A stretch of 64,000 nt of DNA from Chryseomicrobium sp. FSL W7-1435 (lineage in GTDB: Bacteria; Bacillota; Bacilli; Bacillales_A; Planococcaceae): positions 62,001 to 126,000 of the forward strand of contig NZ_CP151997.1 of NCBI RefSeq assembly GCF_038595005.1, written 5' to 3'. The position numbers were made by a program, and so were the translations under genes. Of the stretch, positions 51,483 through 61,405 are shown piece after piece. Under the pieces are notes generated by a model that saw only the letters and a program-made list of their open reading frames with translations, searched no databases and had not been told where the DNA came from. The stretch's first letter is position 1. Every line of letters starts with the position of its first letter.

Positions 51483-52431
51483 TTTGCCTCCTCCTTGTAT
51501 CAATGCTTACTTTCACCTCTTGCGTCCATTGCTCTACTGCTGCTGAGATATCTCGTGCCTTTTCCAACCCCACCCATTCGAACTCTATACTGTCACCCGG
51601 CTTTTTTTGTGCAAGAATGCAAAGATCTGCTCGGATAACTTGGCCTATTCGTGGATAGCCACCTGTGGTCTGTCTGTCTGCCATCAAGACAATTGGCTGC
51701 CCGTTAGAAGGCATTTGGATTGTGCCAAATGCAACAGGTTCAGAAATCATTTCTCTTGTGTCCCTAGCGTAAAGAGGGGCTCCTTGAAGCCGATAACCCA
51801 TCCTGTCCGATTGTGGAGTGACTGAATACGTTGTTGAAACAAACTCCTCTAATTGGTGCTCTGAGTAAAAAGAGCTCTCAGGTCCTTTCAACAACCGTAT
51901 GCGTGATTTATTCCACCAGCGATCAGTCGTCACATGCCAGTCACTTGAGACTAACTTCTCTGTTTTTTGCTCAGTATAAGGAATTCTGTCTCCTTTTTTA
52001 AGCATTCGTCCGTTGAAGCCGCCTATAGCCGCTCGTATAAATGTACTTTTACTATTCATGAGAAGTGGGACATCAATGCCACCCTCAAGCGCTAAATAAG
52101 CTCGACATCCTGAAATCATCTTAGAAAAATGTAGTTCACTGCCTGGCTCAACTTCTAAAGGACGTCCACATTTAACGGGTTCACCATTGAGTAATAGTAA
52201 GGTATCCCCTCCTGTGACAGCAATCCTCGTGTGTTTATGAAAGATGAATTTAGCGCCTGCAAAGGTAAGTTCTAATACTGCCTCTTCGATCGCATTACCT
52301 ACAAGTAGGTTGGCGAGTTGAAAAGACTGTACATCCATAGCTCCTGTCACACTAACCCCGTAGCGTTGATAGCCAATACGCCCTCCATCTTGAATTGTTG
52401 TAAGTGGTCCTGGCTGAATGACTTCAAGCAT
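51472..52431 (-). CDS. pxpC: 5-oxoprolinase subunit C (KipA/biotin-dependent carboxyltransferase-like)
   Basis: 319 residues. Opening VIQPGPLTTIQDGGRIGYQRYGV and later FSKMISGCRAYLALEGGID, SDRMGYRLQGAPL, and TTGGYPRIGQV are diagnostic of the KipA/PxpC (AHS2) family. Works with PxpB and PxpA. Start overlaps the pxpB stop by eight bases. Confidence 0.95.
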   Translation of the reverse strand: MLEVIQPGPLTTIQDGGRIGYQRYGVSVTGAMDVQSFQLANLLVGNAIEEAVLELTFAGAKFIFHKHTRIAVTGGDTLLLLNGEPVKCGRPLEVEPGSELHFSKMISGCRAYLALEGGIDVPLLMNSKSTFIRAAIGGFNGRMLKKGDRIPYTEQKTEKLVSSDWHVTTDRWWNKSRIRLLKGPESSFYSEHQLEEFVSTTYSVTPQSDRMGYRLQGAPLYARDTREMISEPVAFGTIQMPSNGQPIVLMADRQTTGGYPRIGQVIRADLCILAQKKPGDSIEFEWVGLEKARDISAAVEQWTQEVKVSIDTRRRQNAK

Positions 52432-53086
52432 GCGCTTCCTCCCTTTCTATGGCCACAAAGCGAATAAAGTCACCGGCCTGTAATAAACTCGGCGGGTCCT
52501 CGTGAGGTAAAAATAATTGCGTTGCTGTTCTTCCAATGATTTGCCAACCACCTGGCGTGGCAATTGAATAAACACCGGTTTGTGAACCAGCAATCCCTAC
52601 AGAACCTGCCTCAATTCGTTCACGAGGCCGATCTTTTCGAGGTGCATGGATTTCTGCTGGCAATCCAGCTAAATAAGGAAACCCGGGTGCAAAGCCAATC
52701 ATTTGTACTGGATAAACGACAGATGTATGCAGGGCAATAACTTCTTTTTCTGAAAGTCCAGCATGTCGGGCGACGATTTCTAAGTCTGGTCCTTCAGCTC
52801 CTCCATAGAGCACGGGGATTTCGACAATTCTTTGTTGTAATTCATCCACTTCTTTGCTGATTTCTGCGAGTCTCAACCACTCACCTGTCAATTTATCGAT
52901 TGAATCCTTCGGTAATGTAGGCTGTAAATAAATTCCTAAAGTTGTTGTCGTGGAAACGGTTTCAACAATTGAATGTGAAAATTGATCAATTAGTAGCTTT
53001 TCAAGTGATCTAATGCGTGCACTTGTACTAGTTTCTTGTTCGTAACGTATGATCCACAGATTTTCTGAAAGCCAATATGATTTCAT
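52424..53086 (-). CDS. pxpB: 5-oxoprolinase subunit B (KipI)
   Basis: 220 residues. AHS1 family signatures: EIPVLYGGAEGPDLE, GFAPGFPYLAGLP, RIEAGSVGIAGSQTGVYSIATPGGWQIIGRT. In B. subtilis the protein is also known as KipI, an inhibitor of sporulation kinase A. First gene of the minus-strand pxpB-pxpC-kipR-pxpA-ycsG operon; the ribosome site before ATG is weak (GGGATGGTG). Confidence 0.95.
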   Translation of the reverse strand: MKSYWLSENLWIIRYEQETSTSARIRSLEKLLIDQFSHSIVETVSTTTTLGIYLQPTLPKDSIDKLTGEWLRLAEISKEVDELQQRIVEIPVLYGGAEGPDLEIVARHAGLSEKEVIALHTSVVYPVQMIGFAPGFPYLAGLPAEIHAPRKDRPRERIEAGSVGIAGSQTGVYSIATPGGWQIIGRTATQLFLPHEDPPSLLQAGDFIRFVAIEREEAHA

Positions 53087-53211
53087 CGATTCACCATCCC
53101 ATTATTCGGAACAATCATTCCATTTTCCGAGACTTTTATTTATCTTACAAGACAACGTCTTCCCTTGCAACATTTCGTTGAATTATTCTGAAAATAGCAA
53201 GAGCAAATTCT

Positions 53212-53240
53212 TTGGGGACACGTAAAAAACTCCTTATACT
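53212..53240 (+). promoter_or_regulatory. SigA promoter of the 53262 gene
   Basis: TTGGGG (53212-53217), 17-base spacer, TATACT (53235-53240), 21 bases before the start codon. Confidence 0.6.
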
Positions 53241-53261
53241 AAAAGTAGAGGAGGAATTACT

Positions 53262-54629
53262 ATGTCACTTTCTGAATTAGGCTTCAAGGACCAGCCGTTT
53301 GACCATCTTTATTTACTGCCAATCGGCGCTGAACTACCTGTCGGCCTCTCATCTAAATCGCTACTTAACCAGTTAAATTCCACCTTTAAAAAACTAATGA
53401 CTGTATTATCTACCGATGAACTTCAATTAATCGCAAAGTTGACGCAGCTCCCAATTGGTGTTTTCCCGATTGCTGTTGTCGCAGATCAAATTGCTTACCC
53501 TTATTTGATTCAACCAGACTATTTTTTGCAGAAAAGAACTAAGCAAGGACTTCACCTAACACCGAAAACCACTCATTTTGACGACAAAAATCTAGCTAAA
53601 TTATCACCAAATCAGTTTGACTCCTATTGTGCTGAACAACTTAGTCGCTATGCATTTGCCGGAAAGCTTGTTTCACTCACAAAAAAACAGTGGAAAGAAA
53701 GAGCACAGGTAGCTTACACTCAACACCCTTTCATTCAATTGGCTTCCAACAAGCGCCTTATCATTGAAGCGGTAGAGCGGCTAAATCGTTCCATGCTTCT
53801 CGGTGTATTAAATCCTCCTGAAGATGTGGCATTTTGGCGCCATCGTGTGGAGATTGTATTACGTCCTTATAGGAGTCTTCCACCAGATGCAAGATATCAC
53901 GCATGTAATCATGCAATCACCCTAACAATTTCTAAAAACTATCCAAGTTTTCAAGTGAACTGTGAAGCATGTGCGATGAACTATGACTATTTTCCGATGG
54001 AAGATCGAGTCGCTCTTCAACAAGAGGTACCATTTGAACAAGCCGTCAAACGCATAGCTACAATCGAACGACAATTCGATGCGCTTGCTGAAGGAACACC
54101 TAAAGTCATAACAGCGCTACAAAAGCTCCATACGATTCAACAGTGGTTCCCACATAACTCTTTAGATGAAAATCAGGGTCCAGTCCACCGACTAGTGGCC
54201 TCTATCTCTGCTGCAGAATTTCCAGACACGCCTGTCGAGCCATCTCTGCTCTCTCTGCAACATGTGAAGTTATCAACGATTGATAGTCTTCGGTTTGTTC
54301 AGCCCTATCTTGCCACTACACAAGAAGAATTACAGCAACTTCTTGAAAATGAGCGAGCTGAAGAGTTGAGTACCGACAATCAAGATGCTTCAAATGAGGT
54401 TGTTTACTTCTCTACTAAGGGATACACCCTCTATGAGAATGAAGTTGATGTTATCGAGGAATACCTCTCACGGGACGAAGGAATGACGTTTCATTTATTG
54501 ATACAAGTTTTAAAAGGAGAGGCTACAAGTAAAGTACGCAGTTTAAATCTGCATTTGTCTCCTATCTTCGGGCTACTGCGGCCTTGGCCTAAAAAATTAA
54601 TCCCTCAAGCGATTAAAAGCTTTTGGTAA
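53262..54629 (+). CDS. Uncharacterised protein with Cys/His cluster and RQC-like C-terminus
   Basis: 455 residues, soluble. Middle region has HACNHAI...FQVNCEACAMNYDYFP, a C/H set that could bind zinc. The last ~70 residues (YTLYENEVDVIEEYLSRDEGMTFHLLIQVLKGEATSKVRSLNLHL...FGLLRPW) look like the compact winged-helix DNA-binding module of RecQ C-terminal type; I recall Bacillales proteins named RQC-minor with this ending, though here it is linked to no helicase domain. GAGGAGG lies eight bases before ATG; own promoter and terminator. Nucleic-acid binding is the best guess. Confidence 0.7.
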   Translation: MSLSELGFKDQPFDHLYLLPIGAELPVGLSSKSLLNQLNSTFKKLMTVLSTDELQLIAKLTQLPIGVFPIAVVADQIAYPYLIQPDYFLQKRTKQGLHLTPKTTHFDDKNLAKLSPNQFDSYCAEQLSRYAFAGKLVSLTKKQWKERAQVAYTQHPFIQLASNKRLIIEAVERLNRSMLLGVLNPPEDVAFWRHRVEIVLRPYRSLPPDARYHACNHAITLTISKNYPSFQVNCEACAMNYDYFPMEDRVALQQEVPFEQAVKRIATIERQFDALAEGTPKVITALQKLHTIQQWFPHNSLDENQGPVHRLVASISAAEFPDTPVEPSLLSLQHVKLSTIDSLRFVQPYLATTQEELQQLLENERAEELSTDNQDASNEVVYFSTKGYTLYENEVDVIEEYLSRDEGMTFHLLIQVLKGEATSKVRSLNLHLSPIFGLLRPWPKKLIPQAIKSFW

Positions 54630-54656
54630 TCAGTACTAATGAAATTAAATTCAAAA

Positions 54657-54692
54657 AAAGCATTTTCTCTTAAAACACAGAGAAAATGCTTT
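54657..54692. terminator. Bidirectional terminator
   Basis: AAAGCATTTTCTCT pairs with AGAGAAAATGCTTT (54657-54670 and 54679-54692); T-rich on both sides. Between the convergent 53262 gene and the peptide transporter operon. Confidence 0.88.
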
Positions 54693-54715
54693 TTTATTTG
54701 ATTAGAACCTTTTAT

Positions 54716-56509
54716 TTATTGTGCGTATGCATCAAGGAATTCTTTTACTTTATCCGCATCCGCTTCAAATGTTAAACCTGTATCGACTAAAGGCGATACT
54801 GTTGAAACAGCTGGCTTTTTGTTCCCTTGGTAATACGTGATGAAATCTTGTTGATTGATAGAATACAGAACCGCTTTACGAAGGTCTGCAGACTCTGATA
54901 CTTCACGACCTGACATGTTGAACTGTAAGTAGCTCACACCGTTGCTGTCAGCTTGTTTCAGCGTCAAATTGTCGTCTGAATTCACAACATCATACTTTGT
55001 ATCTGGAACTGTTTGAAGAACGTGAATTTCCCCGTTACGTAATGCAGACAATGCACTGTCGTTATCATCAATAAAACGAACATTCACTGCATTAATTAGT
55101 GGTGCATTTTCAGAACCAGCGCGATACGCAGGGTTTTTCACAAATTGTGCTTCATAATCATTTTTCTGTACTAAGATATAAGGTCCACTCGCAAATAACT
55201 GGTTGTCGTAAGAGCCGCCTTCTGTAATTGTTGACTGATCACCATAGGCGATGTCGCTATTTGGATCATAGCTTGCCACGTCAAATGTATTGATTGCTGA
55301 AACTTGTTGTTCAGAAACAATACCACCTGATTGGTGTGCTAAGTAGTTGAGAACTTGTGGGAATGGCTGAGTTGTTGTTACTTTTACAACTTGGTAGTTT
55401 CCAGTAGCGTTATCCACTTCGTCTTCAGAAGCAACAAGCGCCGTAATATCTGCTGGAAGTTCTTGAGACAATGCTTCTAGAACACTTTCACCGTCTGGAG
55501 TTGCAGCTCCTTCAAGCTCAGCAAGGTCCGTTACAATCTCAACAGTTTCCATGTTTTCGTGAAGGCTATATGTGCGGTGATCTGGTACTGACTCAGGATC
55601 TTTTGCACGGTTCAATGAAAATACAACATCTTCTGCTGAAACTAAGTCTCCTGTATCGACCGCTTGCCCATCTTCCACAGCTGCAAAGTTAATATCGTCA
55701 CGTAGGATAAAGTAGTAATTTGAGTTATCCTCTGTCATTGCGTAGTTGTAAGATAGAGAGTCTTCTGAAACCACTTCATCCTCATCTGTAAGGTTCACAA
55801 GGCGTGAGTACATATTAGTGTTTAATGTATTGATAGATCCGTCATTTGCTTTGACCGGATCCAGAGAAGTTAATGAACCAATTGCTTGGTGCAATACCAA
55901 TGTCTCAGATGCGTTTAACGATTCGTCGTTAAATGAAATCTCTTCCCATGCCTGTGCACGTGATTTTGACAAACGTACCGTATCTGGGTTCACTTCTGCT
56001 GAGTAAATCCCCTGTGCTTTATTTGAAATATAAAGTGGGGCAATATAGGCTTGATCAAATACTAGAAGCTCTTCCACTGCTTTGTACGCTTCTACTGCTT
56101 CTTCACCAGTAACCGCACTAGCTGCATCAATTAGTTCATCAAGTTGCTCATCAGCGATGACACTGGAGGCACCGTCAGACTTAAACAATCCACGAACTGA
56201 GTAATCAGGATTTCCAGTTACAGTCGTCCAAGACGAAACTGCCACATCATAGTTCCCCGCATCTTTTTGAGAAGAGAATGAACCGTAATCTGGCTGAATG
56301 TTTAAAGTAACTTCAAAACCATTTTTTAAAAGTTGGTCACGAACGATATTCATGTCTTGCTCATTCGATGCCATACCTAATACTTCAATCACCGGTTTCT
56401 CAGCAGTAGCCGTTTCTGACACGCCCCCTGATTCACTATCTGATTTCGTTTCGACACAGCCTGCTAATACTAAAGTCGCCGCAGCGGCAACCGCAAAAAA
56501 TTTCTTCAT
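54716..56509 (-). CDS. Family-5 peptide-binding lipoprotein, apparently circularly permuted
   Basis: 597 residues. Signal peptide with lipobox LAGC (Cys 18) and a Ser/Glu-rich linker. Residues ~38-193 read like the C-terminal lobe of DppA/OppA proteins (MNIVRDQLLKNGFEVTLNIQ, GNYDVAVSSWTTVTGNPDY, EQLDELIDAASAV, YIAPLYISNKAQG). Only after that, from ~201, comes the normal N-terminus (TLVLHQAIGSLTSLDPVKAN, FILRDDINF, LVSAEDVVFSLNRA, FASGPYILVQKND, LRKAVLYSINQQDF), and the protein ends at DADKVKEFLDAYAQ, where usual homologues continue into the C-lobe. So order is C-lobe then N-lobe. First-acting component of the adjacent importer; it is the last gene of the minus-strand permease operon. Confidence 0.88.
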   Translation of the reverse strand: MKKFFAVAAAATLVLAGCVETKSDSESGGVSETATAEKPVIEVLGMASNEQDMNIVRDQLLKNGFEVTLNIQPDYGSFSSQKDAGNYDVAVSSWTTVTGNPDYSVRGLFKSDGASSVIADEQLDELIDAASAVTGEEAVEAYKAVEELLVFDQAYIAPLYISNKAQGIYSAEVNPDTVRLSKSRAQAWEEISFNDESLNASETLVLHQAIGSLTSLDPVKANDGSINTLNTNMYSRLVNLTDEDEVVSEDSLSYNYAMTEDNSNYYFILRDDINFAAVEDGQAVDTGDLVSAEDVVFSLNRAKDPESVPDHRTYSLHENMETVEIVTDLAELEGAATPDGESVLEALSQELPADITALVASEDEVDNATGNYQVVKVTTTQPFPQVLNYLAHQSGGIVSEQQVSAINTFDVASYDPNSDIAYGDQSTITEGGSYDNQLFASGPYILVQKNDYEAQFVKNPAYRAGSENAPLINAVNVRFIDDNDSALSALRNGEIHVLQTVPDTKYDVVNSDDNLTLKQADSNGVSYLQFNMSGREVSESADLRKAVLYSINQQDFITYYQGNKKPAVSTVSPLVDTGLTFEADADKVKEFLDAYAQ

Positions 56510-56530
56510 AATGTCTGTTCCTCCTCTAGG

Positions 56531-58027
56531 TTAATTTGTTTTTGGATCAAGCGCATCGCGCAGGCCATCTCCAAAAAAGTTAAATGATAGTACAAGAAGC
56601 ATGATACAAATACCAGGGAATATCGCAACGTATGAGTGGGTTTCTAAATACGTACTCCCCACTTTTAAGATATTTCCCCATTCTGGAATATGGGGTTCAA
56701 TCCCAAGTCCCAAGAAGCTTAAACTACTGGTAGCAATGACGGCTCCCCCGATCGTCAGAGTAGCTTTTACAATCATTGGGGCCAATGAGTTCGGAACGAT
56801 CTGTTTAAAAATAATCGAACCATCTGATGCACCGAGTGCTCGTGCAGCTTCTACAAACTCCAAATTGGAGAGTTGCATGACTGTCGCCCGCATCGTTCGT
56901 GCATAGGTTGGAATAGCGCCAACACTCAAGGCAATGATCAAGTTGACAGTATTTGCTCCAAAGGCTGCGATGATAGCGATAGCTAGTAATATTCCAGGGA
57001 CGGCATATAAAATATCCAACAACCGCATGATGATAGAATCTGTTCTTCTCCCAAAGTAGCCGGAAATAGCACCCAACGTCCCTCCTATTAATGCAGGAAT
57101 GACAGTGGAAGCAAAGCCGACTATCAATGAAATTTGTGCACCAAAGACAATTCGCGAAAACAAATCTCGACCAAAATCGTCCGTTCCGAGTGGATAAAGA
57201 AGCGATGGATTTTGCAAAATCGCACTATAGTTATTTTGTGTAGCAAAGTCATAATCGAAAAGCCATTCACTCATGACAGATAGGGAAAAGATAAAGGTGA
57301 TAAAGAACATCCCGAAGATAGCCATTGTGTTTCGCGTAATCTTCACCCACATCGAATTCCATTTTTCAATGGACGACGGATTTTTTGAAATGATTTTCTT
57401 TAGTAACGAATACCCTAGTAGGAAAGCAAAGAAGTTACCTGTCAAAACAGTGGCTATAAGCAAAATGCTTGGAATGAGCATCCACTTAGGAGCTGATTCT
57501 GCTGATACAAATTTTGCTGTCAGTATGATGAGCACCAGATAAATTATGGCTGCCGCTAGCAATACACCCATCGCGAGCAGAAAAGTATCGACAACGTACG
57601 GCTTAAATAAATTAAGTGCAGAGATACCAATTACAAACAGCTGTGTGAGAAGTGCATAGACAGCAAATGTATATTCAGGTGTTTGGTTTCGACTCGCAAG
57701 AGAGAATGCAAATCCTGCAGCGAATATGTTTCCTACAAGCACTGTGAGTAAGAGTGGATAGGCTAGAAGACGGGTTCCTTTTACAACTTCTCCTTTGGTT
57801 ACCACATCTTTTTTAATTTTGCGTGCAATGAATAGGACATAAATAGTAGTGACAGCATAAATAGCTAACAAACTAACTACTGGCATTCGAAGCTGAGCTT
57901 CTGAAAAGTCATAACTGTAAGCTAAAAACAAAAGTGTAAATAGTAATGTAAAGACCCAGGTGAAATTGGCATTGCGGTAATCTTGCGATAGTTTCAGACG
58001 CAGGGCGTCATTTGTGATTTGCTTCAA
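56531..58027 (-). CDS. Peptide ABC transporter permease (DppC-like) with extra N-terminal membrane domain
   Basis: 498 residues versus about 300 for DppC/OppC. The last ~280 residues are a standard BPD_transp_1 permease (LLYPLGTDDFGRDLFSRIVFGAQISLIVG, EAA loop EFVEAARALGASDGSIIFKQIVPNSLAP, FLGLGIEPHIPEWG). The first ~215 residues hold five or six extra hydrophobic helices of unknown family. Start codon is TTG at 58027 with AGGAGG seven bases upstream. Eleven bases separate it from the DppB-like gene. The lipoprotein gene follows. Confidence 0.9.
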   Translation of the reverse strand: MKQITNDALRLKLSQDYRNANFTWVFTLLFTLLFLAYSYDFSEAQLRMPVVSLLAIYAVTTIYVLFIARKIKKDVVTKGEVVKGTRLLAYPLLLTVLVGNIFAAGFAFSLASRNQTPEYTFAVYALLTQLFVIGISALNLFKPYVVDTFLLAMGVLLAAAIIYLVLIILTAKFVSAESAPKWMLIPSILLIATVLTGNFFAFLLGYSLLKKIISKNPSSIEKWNSMWVKITRNTMAIFGMFFITFIFSLSVMSEWLFDYDFATQNNYSAILQNPSLLYPLGTDDFGRDLFSRIVFGAQISLIVGFASTVIPALIGGTLGAISGYFGRRTDSIIMRLLDILYAVPGILLAIAIIAAFGANTVNLIIALSVGAIPTYARTMRATVMQLSNLEFVEAARALGASDGSIIFKQIVPNSLAPMIVKATLTIGGAVIATSSLSFLGLGIEPHIPEWGNILKVGSTYLETHSYVAIFPGICIMLLVLSFNFFGDGLRDALDPKTN

Positions 58028-58038
58028 TGTCGCCCCTC

Positions 58039-59442
58039 CTATCCTTTCTTCTTCATCGTCGAGCGTATCCGTGGATCATAAAACGCGTACAAAATATCGA
58101 TAATCAAATTTACTAATGAAATGGCAATTGCAATATAGACGACACCGCCAAGGAGTGCAGGAATATCAGGGATGAACTGCTTGTCTACGATGTAGCTACC
58201 GATACCGCTAATATTGAATACCTTCTCCGTAATGGCTGCCCCGCCCAGCATCCCGCCAAACAGCAAACCAATTACAGTAATGATAGGAATCATAGCGTTT
58301 TTCAAAGCATGTTTGGAAACGATTTGAAGCTCCGTTAGTCCTTTTGCTTTTGCTGTTACTATATAATCCTCATGAATAACCTCTAGCATGGAAGACCGGG
58401 TCATTCGAGCAATCGAAGCTGCTATAGATGTTCCGAGTACAGCTATTGGTAGGACTAGAGACAACCAATTGGACGTACTATAAGTTGCGGGGAACCACTG
58501 CAAATTGATAGAAAAGCCTAAAATGAAGAGTAACCCCTGCCAAAAGCTTGGAATCGAGAGTCCAATCAGAGCCACAATCATAAACGTATAATCCCAGTAC
58601 GTATTTGGACGTAGTGCGGATACAATCCCTGCTGGAATCGCAATGATGATAGCCATCAGTAGCGAGAATAATGCAATCGTCAAAGTGACGGGGAACTTGG
58701 AAGCGATACTTGCTGTAATATTTTCTCTTCCAGCAAATGATGTACCCAAGTCAAATGTAAATAAGCTGTGAAGAGCATTCCAAAGCTGGACAAGATACGG
58801 TTGATCCAATCCATAGATTCGATTGAAGTTGGCCACTTGTTCTGGCGTTGATTCAACTCCTAAAATGTTCCGTGCCGGATCTAAAGGCGATATGTAGAGT
58901 ATTGTAAAAACGAATGCAGCGACTCCCAAAATCACAAACACCGTTTGAACGAGACGACCAAACACGAACCAAGCGAACGATTGACTTCTACCTGCTAGAT
59001 AGACATACATGATGACCCCAAGAATGGCAGTTATCCAGAAGAATAATGGGCGTCCAATCCAGTCTGCCGTAAAGTCAGCATAGCGATTTGGTTTGATTCC
59101 TTTTTTCTCTAAGTGTGCTGCGACAAGGCGACTCTCGTGATCTGTTGTAAGCTGGCGTGCCGTTTGTTCAAGCGCCTCTGAGGACTGGCTTAGCTGAAAC
59201 GCTTTGTCTTTCGCTTGTTCTTGAGACAGATAATCCAAAAACCATTTTTCTCGCAAATCGTTGGAGAGGTTGTCTTTCTCACTAGCAACTGCCTGTTCAT
59301 AATCTCCAGATGGGCGACGAATTAGATACAGGAAGAATGTTATGAAGTGTAGAGGTAAACCAAGAAGAATAACTAGAAGATGCGTTCCTTTATGCCCTGT
59401 TGCTTTGCGGTAATTAGACTCCATAAACTGAGCAACATTCAC
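58039..59442 (-). CDS. Peptide ABC transporter permease (DppB-like) with N-terminal extension
   Basis: 467 residues versus about 310-320 for DppB. From ~157 the normal permease begins (FVFGRLVQTVFVILGVAAFVFTILYISPLDPAR, YGLDQPYLVQLWNAL, EAA loop DYIVTAKAKGLTELQIVSKHALKNAMIP, YAFYDPRIR). The extension has one long hydrophobic hairpin (LLVILLGLPLHFITFFLYLI), a charged helical region (~45-115) and another membrane helix. Start is GTG at 59442 with AAAGGAG nine bases upstream; the frame stays open further upstream but without a ribosome site and into the divergent promoter region. Confidence 0.9.
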   Translation of the reverse strand: MNVAQFMESNYRKATGHKGTHLLVILLGLPLHFITFFLYLIRRPSGDYEQAVASEKDNLSNDLREKWFLDYLSQEQAKDKAFQLSQSSEALEQTARQLTTDHESRLVAAHLEKKGIKPNRYADFTADWIGRPLFFWITAILGVIMYVYLAGRSQSFAWFVFGRLVQTVFVILGVAAFVFTILYISPLDPARNILGVESTPEQVANFNRIYGLDQPYLVQLWNALHSLFTFDLGTSFAGRENITASIASKFPVTLTIALFSLLMAIIIAIPAGIVSALRPNTYWDYTFMIVALIGLSIPSFWQGLLFILGFSINLQWFPATYSTSNWLSLVLPIAVLGTSIAASIARMTRSSMLEVIHEDYIVTAKAKGLTELQIVSKHALKNAMIPIITVIGLLFGGMLGGAAITEKVFNISGIGSYIVDKQFIPDIPALLGGVVYIAIAISLVNLIIDILYAFYDPRIRSTMKKKG

Positions 59443-59612
59443 CTCATCGCACTCCTTTCTAAGCAAAAAATTCAACCCCCCTTCCACTTTTCGGAAGAGG
59501 AGTTTTCTATGGACTTTATATATTGTATAATTCCTAGTGGTATAGTAGAGTATGAAACATATTCGAAAAAGAGTCAACTAGTTTTTCTTACTTTATGATT
59601 GAGGTGTTTAAA

Positions 59613-61373
59613 ATGGTCCAACCCATTATTTCTATAAAAGATTTACGCGTTTCTTTTCTTGCTGGAGAACGTGAAGTGGAAGCCGTTAGAGGCGTAAATT
59701 TTGAGGTGTTCCCTGGAGAAACAGTTGCGATTGTCGGGGAATCCGGTAGTGGTAAAAGTGTGACGGCCCGCTCCATCATGCGTCTCCTCCCTTCTCCTCC
59801 TTCGTTTGTAAAAAGCGGATCCATTAAGTGGAAAGATGAAGAGTTGCTTAGTGCTCCTGAAAAGCGATTGGAGCAGTTGCGTGGACGTGAGATTTCGATG
59901 ATTTTCCAGGATCCGATGAGTTCACTCAATCCCACAACTCGTATTGGCGATCAGATTGCCGAGAGTTTGACCAAGCACAAAGGTCTATCGAAACGAGAGG
60001 CGCTCGAACAAGCCATTACGTTAATGGAACAAGTCGGCATTACTAAAGCTCGCCAACGCGCAGCACAATACCCACACGAATTTTCGGGAGGTATGCGTCA
60101 ACGGGCGATGATTGCAATGGCACTCGCATGTGAACCCGAACTGTTGCTTGCCGATGAACCGACCACTGCCCTTGATGTAACGATTCAAGCACAGATTTTA
60201 GCACTTATGAAAAAGGTGCAAGAGCGTCTAGGAACAGCAATTATTCTCATCACCCATGATTTAGGTGTCGTTGCCGGAATGTGTGACCGTGTGATCGTAA
60301 TGCAAAAAGGCGAAATTGTCGAGACAGGAAGCACGGAAGAAATCTTCTATTCACCCAAACATCCTTATACGAAAAAATTGCTCGATGCCCTTCCAAAGCT
60401 TCATGAACCAAAAAAGCCGAACCTCCAGAGTCTAGTCGAGACAGACCGTGACCCTTCTCAGCCACTAGTTGAAGTCCGTTCGTTGGTAAAAGAATTTGAT
60501 TTAGGTCGCGGGGAACGTATGAGAGCAGTGAACAATATCAGCTTTTCCATTTATCCTGGCGAAACACTTGGTCTTGTCGGAGAATCCGGTTCTGGTAAAT
60601 CGACGACCGGTCGTACCCTCTTGCAACTACATCAAGCGACTTCCGGAGATGTACTATTTGATGGTATACCATTAAACCGCTTAACAAAGAAACAATTGAA
60701 ACAAATGCGAAGACGTGTTCAAATCATTTTCCAAGACCCCTATGCTTCTTTAAATCCACGTCAAAAAGTAGTCGATATAATTGGCACAGCTTTAGATTTA
60801 CATGGACTAGCCGGTTCTCGAGAACAACGTCAGACGCGCGTCGAAGAATTATTGGAACTTGTCGGTCTTGAGAAAGGACATGCGATGCGTTATCCGCATG
60901 AGTTTTCTGGAGGACAACGCCAGCGTATCGGCATTGCTCGAGCACTTGCAGTAGAACCCGACTTTATCGTTTGTGATGAACCCCTATCTGCACTAGATGT
61001 ATCGATTCAAAAGCAGATTGTCGAGCTTCTCCAAGAACTGCAACAAAAACTAGGCCTTACGTTCTTATTCATTGCTCACGATTTATCCATGGTGAAGCAT
61101 CTAAGCGATCGAGTGGCCGTCATGTACAAAGGAAAAATCGTGGAACTGGCTGAAAGTGAAGAACTCTATACGAATCCACAACATCCGTACACGAAAGCTC
61201 TTCTGGCAGCAATTCCTCTACCTGATCCACATGTAGAAGTGGAGCGCAGAGCGGCACGTGCAGTGGTAAGTGAACAAGACGCAGCCATCCACTATGACGT
61301 GGAAGATGCGCTGTTAACAGAAGTCAGCCCAAATCACTGGGTGGCACTACAACAAGAACTATCACATCACTAA
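59613..61373 (+). CDS. Fused double ABC ATPase of a peptide transporter (DppD-DppF/GsiA-like)
   Basis: 586 residues with two complete ABC domains: Walker [11 protein letters not shown] and [11 protein letters not shown]-loops [10 protein letters not shown] and [10 protein letters not shown], signatures [12 protein letters not shown] and [12 protein letters not shown], Walker B LLADEP and IVCDEP, and the oligopeptide-type tails [12 protein letters not shown] and [12 protein letters not shown]. It powers the divergently encoded permeases. ATG at 59613 has GAGGTG six bases upstream; an ATG six codons earlier lacks one. The operons are divergent from a shared ~170-base region. Confidence 0.93.
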   Translation: MVQPIISIKDLRVSFLAGEREVEAVRGVNFEVFPGETVAIVGESGSGKSVTARSIMRLLPSPPSFVKSGSIKWKDEELLSAPEKRLEQLRGREISMIFQDPMSSLNPTTRIGDQIAESLTKHKGLSKREALEQAITLMEQVGITKARQRAAQYPHEFSGGMRQRAMIAMALACEPELLLADEPTTALDVTIQAQILALMKKVQERLGTAIILITHDLGVVAGMCDRVIVMQKGEIVETGSTEEIFYSPKHPYTKKLLDALPKLHEPKKPNLQSLVETDRDPSQPLVEVRSLVKEFDLGRGERMRAVNNISFSIYPGETLGLVGESGSGKSTTGRTLLQLHQATSGDVLFDGIPLNRLTKKQLKQMRRRVQIIFQDPYASLNPRQKVVDIIGTALDLHGLAGSREQRQTRVEELLELVGLEKGHAMRYPHEFSGGQRQRIGIARALAVEPDFIVCDEPLSALDVSIQKQIVELLQELQQKLGLTFLFIAHDLSMVKHLSDRVAVMYKGKIVELAESEELYTNPQHPYTKALLAAIPLPDPHVEVERRAARAVVSEQDAAIHYDVEDALLTEVSPNHWVALQQELSHH

Positions 61374-61377
61374 CATA

Positions 61378-61405
61378 AAAGAGCCGTGCATCAGCACGGC
61401 TCTTT
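61378..61405 (+). terminator. Terminator of the fused ABC ATPase gene
   Basis: AAAGAGCCGTGC/GCACGGCTCTTT (61378-61389 and 61394-61405) followed by ACTAGTTTTG. The SDR pseudogene breaks off exactly at its outer edge. Confidence 0.88.
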
